Of a stretch of 12,640 bases of DNA, positions 6,941 to 12,640 are shown one piece after another. The notes under the pieces are model-generated. The model worked only from the letters and a program-made list of their open reading frames with translations, had not been told where the DNA came from and made no database searches. A program made the position numbers and the translations under genes. The stretch spans positions 1 through 12,640 of the forward strand of contig JAHIKR010000334.1 of NCBI GenBank assembly GCA_018897415.1, written 5' to 3'. Position 1 is the first letter of the stretch. Every line of letters begins with the position of its first letter. Source of the stretch: Pseudomonadota bacterium. GTDB taxonomy: Bacteria; Desulfobacterota; Desulfobacteria; Desulfobacterales; ETH-SRB1.

Positions 6941-6981
6941 CCGATTTCGACCTGCGGCCGAAAACAGGTGACTTTTATCGG
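6941..6981. repeat. Hairpin in the gap before the restriction gene
   Basis: CCGAT (6941-6945) and ACCTG (6950-6954) pair with CAGGT (6965-6969) and ATCGG (6977-6981), giving a two-part stem with an internal loop. It starts 13 bases after a TATAAC (6923-6928) and runs into GTTAGCC (6981-6987). The edges resemble the outer cores of a short integron attC, but the second pair of inner boxes does not line up. No T tract follows, so it is not a typical intrinsic terminator. It may be a degenerate recombination site or a simple 3' hairpin. Confidence 0.4.
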
Positions 6982-7068
6982 TTAGCCAGAGAAAAATTTA
7001 ACTATGTCCATCTCAGAAAGAATCTGTTATAAAAGCCGAGAAACGATTAAAGAGGATTGAATAAATTT

Positions 7069-7935
7069 ATGCCTGACCTTTGGACAAAAGAAAAGGAAAT
7101 TGAATTTTTCAATGATGCCAGAAAGTTTGCATCGTCAGAACAACTGTTTTATTTTGGGGATGATTCACGATATTATGCCTATTGGCCCAAATCTTACAAA
7201 GGCAAAAAATCCACATTACAAAGCAGAAATGCCCTGATTGGGAATTTCACGGAAAAATACTCAGTAGATTTGCTTCAAGAATTTGCCAGTTCCAAGGGAC
7301 TTTATGCTGTTCAAAGCGCTATTTGCAATGAAATTGGTCTTTCTCCGCAATCTCCGGCAGATGTTGTATTGTGCAAAACCAGACAAAGAGAACAAAGGGC
7401 TAAAGACATAGCAGCAATTTTTGAAGTCAAAATGTCGATTGTTTGGAATTGGGAATTGAAAAACAACAAATTGATTTGTTTGGGAGATTTTAAAACACAT
7501 AAAGGCAATCCCGGACTGCTTCGTTCAGATTCAATGTTAAAAGCAATTGGTAAAAGCATCAATATCCGTGTTTCCAGTCACAGCGCTTCGAAAATCCCAA
7601 TTATCATACTCGGGAATACCCCCATCACTCAAAGCTATATTTCAAAAGTTGATCATCTTTTTCATGCTGGAATAATACAGGGATTCTGGTCTGTTAATCC
7701 AAATCCATTAGATAATAACGGTGACAATTTAAAACAAACACCTGATAGTGGCTTTATCAGGATGAATTCATATGATGAGTTAAGGCAAAGCCTCAATAGT
7801 TTGCTGTCTGAAAAGTACGAATTCTTTTCCAGCATGAAGTCAAGAAAAGAATTGGGAAGAATTATTGAAATTGCAAACAGAGAACCGGATTTTGAATCAA
7901 AAGCGGAAAAATTCTTATCACTTATAAGGAAATAA
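7069..7935 (+). CDS. Probable type II restriction endonuclease (PD-(D/E)XK)
   Basis: A 288-residue protein directly upstream of a DNA methyltransferase, one base between stop and start. A PD-(D/E)XK-type active site is visible: Asp98 in SPADVVL and Glu119-x-Lys121 in IFEVKMS, 20 residues apart, each on a hydrophobic strand. The enzyme would cut unmodified DNA at the site protected by the partner. I do not recognise the isoschizomer family, so the target is unknown. ATG 7069 is chosen although AGAGG is 13 bases away; the in-frame TTG at 7057 is too close to that AGAGG. No controller (C) protein gene is seen. The endonuclease precedes the methyltransferase, so both would be made from one transcript. 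The identification rests on the active-site pattern plus context. Confidence 0.75.
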   Translation: MPDLWTKEKEIEFFNDARKFASSEQLFYFGDDSRYYAYWPKSYKGKKSTLQSRNALIGNFTEKYSVDLLQEFASSKGLYAVQSAICNEIGLSPQSPADVVLCKTRQREQRAKDIAAIFEVKMSIVWNWELKNNKLICLGDFKTHKGNPGLLRSDSMLKAIGKSINIRVSSHSASKIPIIILGNTPITQSYISKVDHLFHAGIIQGFWSVNPNPLDNNGDNLKQTPDSGFIRMNSYDELRQSLNSLLSEKYEFFSSMKSRKELGRIIEIANREPDFESKAEKFLSLIRK

Positions 7936-7936
7936 A

Positions 7937-8851
7937 ATGGCAAACGAAGCATACAAACAAAAAAGATCCGGTACCGAGACAAGTTCATTTGGAACTCCGG
8001 GACGTATCAATCACGATTCCACAAAGTTTTATAAAAGCAGATTGTATGAAGGCTTACGTGATACAAAGAAGGTAAGCTATATTGAAAACAAAATTCCTGA
8101 AAAAAATGTTAATAAAATTTTCTGCAAATCCAGTGAAAAAATGGATGAACTGCCTGATAATAGCGTCCATTTAATGGTTACTTCACCCCCATATAACGTA
8201 TCCAAGGAATATGATGATGATTTGAGTTTGAACGAATATTTAAACTTACTAAATACTGTTTGGCGGGAAACGTATCGTGTTTTGGTTCCTGGTGGCCGTG
8301 CATGTGTCAATGTTGCCAATCTTGGCAGAAAACCGTACATACCGCTCCATAGTTACATTATAGAAGGAATGCAGGAAATCGGTTATCTCATGCGTGGTGA
8401 AATAATTTGGAACAAGGCTTCAAGCGCGAGTCCTTCAACGGCCTGGGGAAGTTGGCTTTCAGCCGCAAATCCTGTTCTAAGAGATATTCACGAATATATT
8501 CTTATTTTTTCGAAAGAGACATTTTCAAGAAAGAAAAAAGATAGGGTAAACTCAATTAAAAAAGAAGAATTTCTTGAATGGACAAAGAGCGTATGGACAT
8601 TTCCAGCCGTTTCAGCAAGACAAATCGGGCACCCAGCCCCTTTCCCCGAAGAATTGCCTCATCGACTGATTCAGTTATATACTTTCAAGGACGATGTTGT
8701 TCTAGATCCCTTTGTTGGAAGTGGGTCAACTTGCCTTTCAGCTATAAAAGATAAACGAAATTATGTGGGATACGATATCGATTCTGAATATGTAAAATTA
8801 GCTGAAAAAAGGATTTCCAATTATACTAATCAATTAAAGCTATTTAAATAA
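7937..8851 (+). CDS. Site-specific DNA methyltransferase, beta class
   Basis: A 304-residue SAM-dependent methyltransferase. Motif IV TSPPYN lies at 82-87 and motif I DPFVGSGST at 257-265. Catalytic motif before SAM-binding motif is the beta-class order, with the target-recognition region between them (about 140-225). A serine in SPPY is usual for N4-cytosine enzymes, though some N6-adenine beta enzymes share it. RNYVGYDIDSEYVKLAEKRI after motif I is typical. The first 50 residues (FGTPGRINHDSTKFY) form a polar extension seen in relatives. ATG 7937 has AAGGA six bases upstream. It protects host DNA from the preceding endonuclease. The sequence specificity cannot be read. Confidence 0.92.
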   Translation: MANEAYKQKRSGTETSSFGTPGRINHDSTKFYKSRLYEGLRDTKKVSYIENKIPEKNVNKIFCKSSEKMDELPDNSVHLMVTSPPYNVSKEYDDDLSLNEYLNLLNTVWRETYRVLVPGGRACVNVANLGRKPYIPLHSYIIEGMQEIGYLMRGEIIWNKASSASPSTAWGSWLSAANPVLRDIHEYILIFSKETFSRKKKDRVNSIKKEEFLEWTKSVWTFPAVSARQIGHPAPFPEELPHRLIQLYTFKDDVVLDPFVGSGSTCLSAIKDKRNYVGYDIDSEYVKLAEKRISNYTNQLKLFK

Positions 8852-8858
8852 TGACGCT

Positions 8859-8995
8859 GGCTAACAATCGGATGAACGACTGACTGAAAAAGCCGGGGCA
8901 TTTTTTGGTTTCCACTCAGTTTTATGTTCATCAAACTATTTTCCCATTTGCTATATTTTACATGCTTTTTCAGCAAGTTATCCGTGGCGTTATTT
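8859..8995 (+). other. attC-like imperfect inverted repeat between methyltransferase and ATPase
   Basis: Three nested arm pairs fill most of this gap. TAAC (8862-8865) pairs with GTTA (8989-8992). GGAT-G-AAC (8870-8877, G8874 extrahelical) pairs with GTTATCC (8977-8983). CTGAAAAAGC (8884-8893) pairs perfectly with GCTTTTTCAG (8964-8973). Spacers between outer and inner boxes are 4 and 5 bases. Two short box pairs, about 5-base spacers, an extrahelical base in one arm and a variable centre (about 70 bases here) is the plan of integron attC sites, and 137 bp is within their size range. The outer cores (GGCTAAC, GTTATTT) only partly match RYYYAAC and GTTRRRY. No good terminator T tract is present. 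Confidence 0.5.
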
Positions 8996-9018
8996 GCGAT
9001 TGAGCGATCAAAGAATCT

Positions 9019-11502
9019 ATGGACACAACATTCGAAACCATTAACAACGCCAAAGGGGTAGTCGACAACATCCGGCAGGAAATTGAGGATGCCCGAGGGA
9101 CTTACATCTGGGATGACTACGTCAATGCTTTGCGACTCATCTCTCAGGTTGTGTTTACACGCGGTTCTGGGTTCATACTTGAATTTATTCAGAATGCTGA
9201 AGACTCGGGTTTAGACGTTTCAGAGTTGGGTCATTTTGAGATTAAGATAAACCAGCAACGGGTCAAGATCACCCATAATGGAAGCCCCTTCAATGAAAAT
9301 GATGTCAAAGCAATCTCCGGTATTCGATCATCGAAAAAGCCGGAGCGTGGGTTCCTTGGCTACCTCGGTATTGGGTTCAAATCGGTTCTAAAAATCACCG
9401 ACCGACCCGAAATTTACTCGAATGGGTTTCAGTTCAAATTCGACAGGACACATTGGCCCGATCCAAGTTCTACTCCTTGGCATGTCATCCCAATTTGGCT
9501 TGATGAGCCTTCGGAATCCGTTGACGCCTCAGGAACAACTTTCATCATCCCTTTCCGAGAATCAACAGATGCTTCACGAATCACGGAAGAGATAAAGAAG
9601 ATTCGTCTTGAGCTTTACCTCTTTCTTCGTTGGCTAAGGAAAATCGAAATCGTAGATGAGGTTTCGGGAGAACACTGGACACTCGAAAACCTTGGAGAAA
9701 ATCAAGAAGGAATTTCTACTCTCAAAAGCGATGGTGAGGAGCGACGCTTCAAGTTTTTCCGCCGCAACGTTGCAGTTCCCGAATGGGTCAAAGAGGATAG
9801 GCTAACTCAGGAGTACCGAGCCAATGTCACTCATCGGGAAATTGCCATTGGCTTTGCTCTGGACAAGGACGGCAATCTTGCACCCGATGAAGCTGGAGCG
9901 ATGTACGGAGGAGTGTATTCTTTCCTTCCACTTGGCGAGGCAAAGAGTGGAGCTAAATTTCCGATTCAGGCTGACTTCCTTGTGCAACCGGGTCGTGATG
10001 CTTTAAACTACGAGGCGAAATGGAATCATTGGATTCTCGAAGAAGTAGTGAATCTGGTTTTTGACGCAATCAGTTTCTTCAAGACACACGATACTTGGAA
10101 GTATCAGTACTTACCCGCCTTCGAATTCACACATTCTAAAGGTCTTGAGCCTTTCGAAAAGCTCTTCTATCCGAAACTGATTGAACCCATCGAGAAGCAT
10201 CTCACAGAAACCGAATCCGTTCTAACTATTGATGATCAGTGGGCCAAACTGAACGATGTTATTCGTCTAACAGAGGAAGACCAAGCTGTCAATGATCTCC
10301 TGCGCTTGCAGCTATTCAGACGGGAAGAGATCGCATCCGCTTTTGGTCGGAAAGAAAACCTCAGGCTTGTTCATCCCAAAGTCGTCGAGCAAAAGAATCA
10401 CCCTCTCGCAAAGGCAAATCGTTGGAATCTACTTGAGAATTCAGAACTCCTCCAAGCCAAATCAAAAGAGCAGGACGCAGGGACGTGGTTTGCGAGGCTT
10501 TATCTATGGTTGCGAGACAATCCGCTTTACGAAGAGTATTTCTACTACACGGTCCGATACAGAACCTTAGGTTACCATAAGTACGAAGTTGTCTTAACTG
10601 CACAGGGAGACTTGAAAAAGGGCGGCGATGTTTACATTCCTGACTTGTCTTCAGATAATCCGGCACTAAACGAATTGGCAGCGCTGTTACAGAGTTCCAA
10701 GCCAATAATCCATCCAGATATTTTATCCAGTGCTGTGGGCAAGGAATCAGAAAGTCTCCGAGGATTCCTAACTGGTTTCGTTGGTGTTCAACTCTTGAAT
10801 GCAAAAACAATCTGCAAAGAAATGATTCTACCCAAAATTGTCTCAAAGGCTCCGCAGCCTTCGCCGGATGAATTATTGTCACTCACAAAGCTCTGCAAAG
10901 AAATCCTCGGGACCGATCTTGGCGACGATATCGAGCTTTGGATCAAGACAAAATCTGGAAACATCAAAACTAGCAAAGAAGTCTTCCTGTCTTCTGAATT
11001 CAAACCTCTTAAGAATTGGGAAAAGCACCAGGCTTTTGTCACCGGTCTTAACTTTATTGACAACGCTTACTTGAAAAATGACCCAAGCGATGAAGACTTG
11101 AAAACTTGGCGAGGGTTTTTTGGAGCTGCTGGCATCAGAGAAAATCCAGATAATGGCGTTGAGCAATTCGCCATCAACTTTGCATTGGACAAGTTGAAGG
11201 GCAAATATCAAAACATTCAGCTCGTTGAGAAACTTAATTATGGCTTCGACATCCAAGCTGCAACTCCTGATGGCGTCCCAATTCAAGTTGAAGTCAAAGG
11301 GCTAAGCTCAGAGCAAGACGTTGAATTGACAGGCAATGAAGCTGACGCAGCAGATACGTACAGGAGTTCTTTCTATTTGTGCGTTGTTGCATCCATTCCG
11401 AACTTACCGACTATTTATCTGGTCAATAATCCTGCAAGTGTTGGAAAGAAGGATAAGCTAACCATCCCAGTGGACGTATGGAAAGTTTCCGAAACTATTT
11501 AG
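9019..11502 (+). CDS. Sacsin-type GHKL ATPase with C-terminal NOV_C nuclease-like domain
   Basis: An 827-residue soluble protein. The N-terminal GHKL (Hsp90/sacsin-like) ATPase shows the Bergerat N box EFIQN (Glu55, Asn59), a G1 box with HNGSPF (86-91) in place of the usual Asp-x-Gly, and the G2 box GFLGYLGIGFKS (111-122). A sacsin-type QADFLVQPGR lies at 317-326. The middle 350 residues are helical and unassigned. The C-terminus matches NOV_C (DUF3883, NO VEIN-type), with a PD-(D/E)XK-like site: Asp744 in GFDI and Glu758-x-Lys760 in VEVKG, then LTGNEADAA. Families pairing GHKL ATPases with nuclease domains are known beside restriction systems, where they are thought to act as ATP-gated effectors. 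ATG 9019 has only a weak AAAGAA upstream. The preceding R-M pair suggests a shared defence role. Confidence 0.85.
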   Translation: MDTTFETINNAKGVVDNIRQEIEDARGTYIWDDYVNALRLISQVVFTRGSGFILEFIQNAEDSGLDVSELGHFEIKINQQRVKITHNGSPFNENDVKAISGIRSSKKPERGFLGYLGIGFKSVLKITDRPEIYSNGFQFKFDRTHWPDPSSTPWHVIPIWLDEPSESVDASGTTFIIPFRESTDASRITEEIKKIRLELYLFLRWLRKIEIVDEVSGEHWTLENLGENQEGISTLKSDGEERRFKFFRRNVAVPEWVKEDRLTQEYRANVTHREIAIGFALDKDGNLAPDEAGAMYGGVYSFLPLGEAKSGAKFPIQADFLVQPGRDALNYEAKWNHWILEEVVNLVFDAISFFKTHDTWKYQYLPAFEFTHSKGLEPFEKLFYPKLIEPIEKHLTETESVLTIDDQWAKLNDVIRLTEEDQAVNDLLRLQLFRREEIASAFGRKENLRLVHPKVVEQKNHPLAKANRWNLLENSELLQAKSKEQDAGTWFARLYLWLRDNPLYEEYFYYTVRYRTLGYHKYEVVLTAQGDLKKGGDVYIPDLSSDNPALNELAALLQSSKPIIHPDILSSAVGKESESLRGFLTGFVGVQLLNAKTICKEMILPKIVSKAPQPSPDELLSLTKLCKEILGTDLGDDIELWIKTKSGNIKTSKEVFLSSEFKPLKNWEKHQAFVTGLNFIDNAYLKNDPSDEDLKTWRGFFGAAGIRENPDNGVEQFAINFALDKLKGKYQNIQLVEKLNYGFDIQAATPDGVPIQVEVKGLSSEQDVELTGNEADAADTYRSSFYLCVVASIPNLPTIYLVNNPASVGKKDKLTIPVDVWKVSETI

Positions 11503-11540
11503 GCAAATGAGCAATTGACGAGGACGCCGACAACCGCAAC

Positions 11541-11558
11541 TAACACATATGAGCCTTT
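11541..11558 (+). repeat. 18-bp direct repeat, copy 1
   Basis: TAACACATATGAGCCTTT lies 39 bases after the ATPase stop. An exact second copy is at 12617-12634. The TAACA start is like the left core of an integron attC, but no matching right arm (GGCTCA...GTTA) follows here. Confidence 0.8.
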
Positions 11559-11593
11559 CCGTGTCAACAGGCAATAAAAAATTAATGAGACAA

Positions 11594-11621
11594 AGCTAAG
11601 CTTTTCCCTTTAGCTCTTTTT
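11594..11621 (+). terminator. Possible terminator for the ATPase gene
   Basis: AGCTAA (11594-11599) pairs with TTAGCT (11610-11615) around a pyrimidine-rich loop, followed by CTTTTT. The stem is short, and the hairpin is about 90 bases past the stop. Confidence 0.4.
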
Positions 11622-11850
11622 AACAAGTAAACGCCCTGACTTAAATTCCAAAATAAGTGGTTTGCTGCTACAAACACATATTGAGGATCTCTTACGCAGC
11701 AAGGCTATCTGGTTTGCCATTTATGACAAACGCCCTAGAATAAATTCGGTGACCTCATACCGTCCTTTTCAAGCGTCGGGCTTAATCACGCAGTAGCCAT
11801 GATCATCCAGTTAAATGCAGGATCGGGTGAGGCGCAGTTTGTTTAACCTG

Positions 11851-12200
11851 TTAATTATATGTGCCGCCTCGAACAAGGCTTGCTATTTTATATGAATCAA
11901 TCCTGTCGTTTTTTGCTTTGCCTCCATGTATTGCTTTCATATACAATGCATGGCCAAGAACAAAAATTATATTGTTATCTTTACAGAAATCTGATACCCA
12001 GTACCTGAAAACATACATTCAACTGCAATTACAAGATCATCAAGAAATGGGCTAATTGCAATCATTAGCGCATCTGGCCTGGTTTTAATGTCCTTGTGAA
12101 ATACGACTTCTCCTTCTGAATCCAGAATGCATACATACATGGATCTCGCATGAAGGCCGATGCCACAATAATACTTATGCTGTTTAGTAGCGTTAGGCAA
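11851..12200 (-). pseudogene. IS110-family transposase remnant (frameshifted, truncated)
   Basis: The minus strand from TTG 12200 encodes the IS110 transposase N-terminus: KYYCGIGLHARSMYVCIL, then GEVVFHKDIKT and LVIAVECMF. After that the frame slips by one lost base near 12008. It continues in the next frame as RYWVSDFCKDNNI, FVLGHALYMKAIHGGKAKND and RIDSYKIASLVRGG before a stop at 11851-11853. Intact IS110 transposases have a DEDD catalytic site and are about 300-400 residues; only the first third survives here. The first catalytic Asp of GIDLHA is Gly (GGC). Homology ends near 11863, so the rest was deleted or was never present. It is certainly inactive. It is the only element opposed to the surrounding genes. 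Confidence 0.88.
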
Positions 12201-12210
12201 TGTGAAAATT

Positions 12211-12231
12211 TATAATTTATTACAAAAGGAG
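12211..12231 (+). promoter_or_regulatory. -10 box and Shine-Dalgarno of the RRM gene
   Basis: TATAAT (12211-12216) is a perfect -10 hexamer, but I see no convincing -35 at normal spacing. AAAGGAG (12225-12231) lies six bases before ATG 12238. It fixes that start over the in-frame GTG at 12202. If the -10 is used, the leader would be very short. Confidence 0.4.
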
Positions 12232-12237
12232 ATTAGA

Positions 12238-12543
12238 ATGAAGATCTATGTAGGGAATTTGTCGTACGAGGTCACCGAAAAGGACTTACGGCTGGCTTTA
12301 GAACAATTCGGGCAGGTTGAATCCGCCACCATTATAAAAGACAAGCGTAGTGGTCAATCAAAAGGATTTGGATTCGTGGAGATGGCCTCTGAAGCTGAAG
12401 GGCGGTCTGCAATCGATGGCCTAAATGGCAAAGAGCTAAAAGGAAGAGCGCTTAACGTGAATGAGGCTCGCCCTCGTACTGAAAGTCGCGGTAGTAGAGG
12501 AGGATACGGCGGTGGCAGAGGAGGCCAAGGTGGTGGCAGATGA
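12238..12543 (+). CDS. Glycine-rich RRM RNA-binding protein
   Basis: A 101-residue protein with a single RNA recognition motif. RNP2 is IYVGNL (3-8) and RNP1 is KGFGFVEM (42-49), with the aromatic RNA-stacking residues Tyr4, Phe44 and Phe46 present. The fold ends near 78. The tail (about 81-101) is Arg/Gly-rich with GGYGGGRGG-type repeats, which add non-specific RNA binding. Proteins of this build are frequent in cyanobacteria and in deltaproteobacteria, and some are cold-induced RNA chaperones. The target RNAs cannot be read. The gene is a single unit between the IS110 remnant and the second 18-bp repeat. Confidence 0.93.
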   Translation: MKIYVGNLSYEVTEKDLRLALEQFGQVESATIIKDKRSGQSKGFGFVEMASEAEGRSAIDGLNGKELKGRALNVNEARPRTESRGSRGGYGGGRGGQGGGR

Positions 12544-12616
12544 GGACCAAAGGGTGGCCGTAGCTTCTAATCATCGACATTCAACATATATAACTATGAT
12601 CATATAAAATTTCGCA

Positions 12617-12634
12617 TAACACATATGAGCCTTT
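12617..12634 (+). repeat. 18-bp direct repeat, copy 2
   Basis: An exact copy of 11541-11558, here 74 bases after the RRM stop and preceded by CA (CATAACACATATG). The window ends seven bases later, so whether a right arm completes an attC-like site cannot be seen. Confidence 0.8.
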
Positions 12635-12640
12635 TAGAAA

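Larger units (their letters stand above)
11503..11850. other. Gene-less spacer after the ATPase
   Basis: No credible ORF is seen on either strand. It holds the first 18-bp TAACACATATGAGCCTTT (11541-11558), a terminator-like hairpin (11594-11621), and an imperfect 20-base direct repeat (11629-11648 and 11728-11747, 16 of 20 matching, both starting AAACGCCCT). GGTTTGC also occurs twice near the two repeat copies. The remainder looks like decayed mobile-element or cassette DNA. Confidence 0.5.

Noticed and set aside
10361..10882. 173-codon minus-strand ORF inside the ATPase gene
   Set aside because: It is antisense to a continuous 827-residue protein with N- and C-terminal domains and has no recognisable motif.
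1..12640. CRISPR arrays, tRNA or rRNA genes
   Set aside because: I found no regularly spaced short repeats and no cloverleaf or rRNA-like sequence on either strand.

Overview
The window looks like an accessory, cassette-rich stretch of a Gram-negative bacterial chromosome. The lineage is probably an anaerobic deltaproteobacterium-like one. That placement is inferred from a corrinoid-protein-reactivator-type ferredoxin, an iron superoxide dismutase, a glycine-rich RRM protein, an IS110 remnant and a hairpin-forming intergenic repeat. No marker gene fixes the taxon. From position 444 onward every intact gene reads on the + strand, and most are separated by palindromic or repeated spacers.

Layout. 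(1) 1-221, minus strand: start of a 2Fe-2S ferredoxin-domain protein that runs off the left edge. (2) 444-2641: three stand-alone housekeeping-type genes, a GT2 glycosyltransferase, a short MscS-type channel and an Fe superoxide dismutase (sodB), with a large inverted repeat after the first. (3) 2685-6342: a G+C-richer two-gene module held between two direct repeats that are about 95% identical (220 and 237 bp). The genes are a zinc-ribbon protein and a TPR protein of unknown function, overlapping by 4 bp. They are preceded by a 33-codon ORF resembling the start of a Schlafen AlbA_2 gene. (4) 6369-6917: a small membrane-anchored protein. (5) 7069-8851: a restriction endonuclease and beta-class DNA methyltransferase operon. 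(6) 8859-8995: an inverted repeat with the architecture of an integron attC site. (7) 9019-11502: a large sacsin-type GHKL ATPase with a C-terminal NOV_C PD-(D/E)XK nuclease-like domain. (8) 11503-12200: a gene-less stretch and a frameshifted, truncated IS110 transposase. (9) 12238-12543: an RRM RNA-binding protein. An 18-bp sequence found after the ATPase gene recurs after the RRM gene.

How it fits together. The restriction-modification pair, the GHKL/NOV_C ATPase and perhaps the zinc-ribbon/TPR pair look like a small defence island. Co-directional modules, spacer repeats, GTTAGGC-like cores ahead of two genes and one good attC-like fold suggest, without proving, that it was built by cassette recombination. 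No integrase is visible. The most novel part is the repeat-bounded zinc-ribbon/TPR module, whose function I cannot assign.
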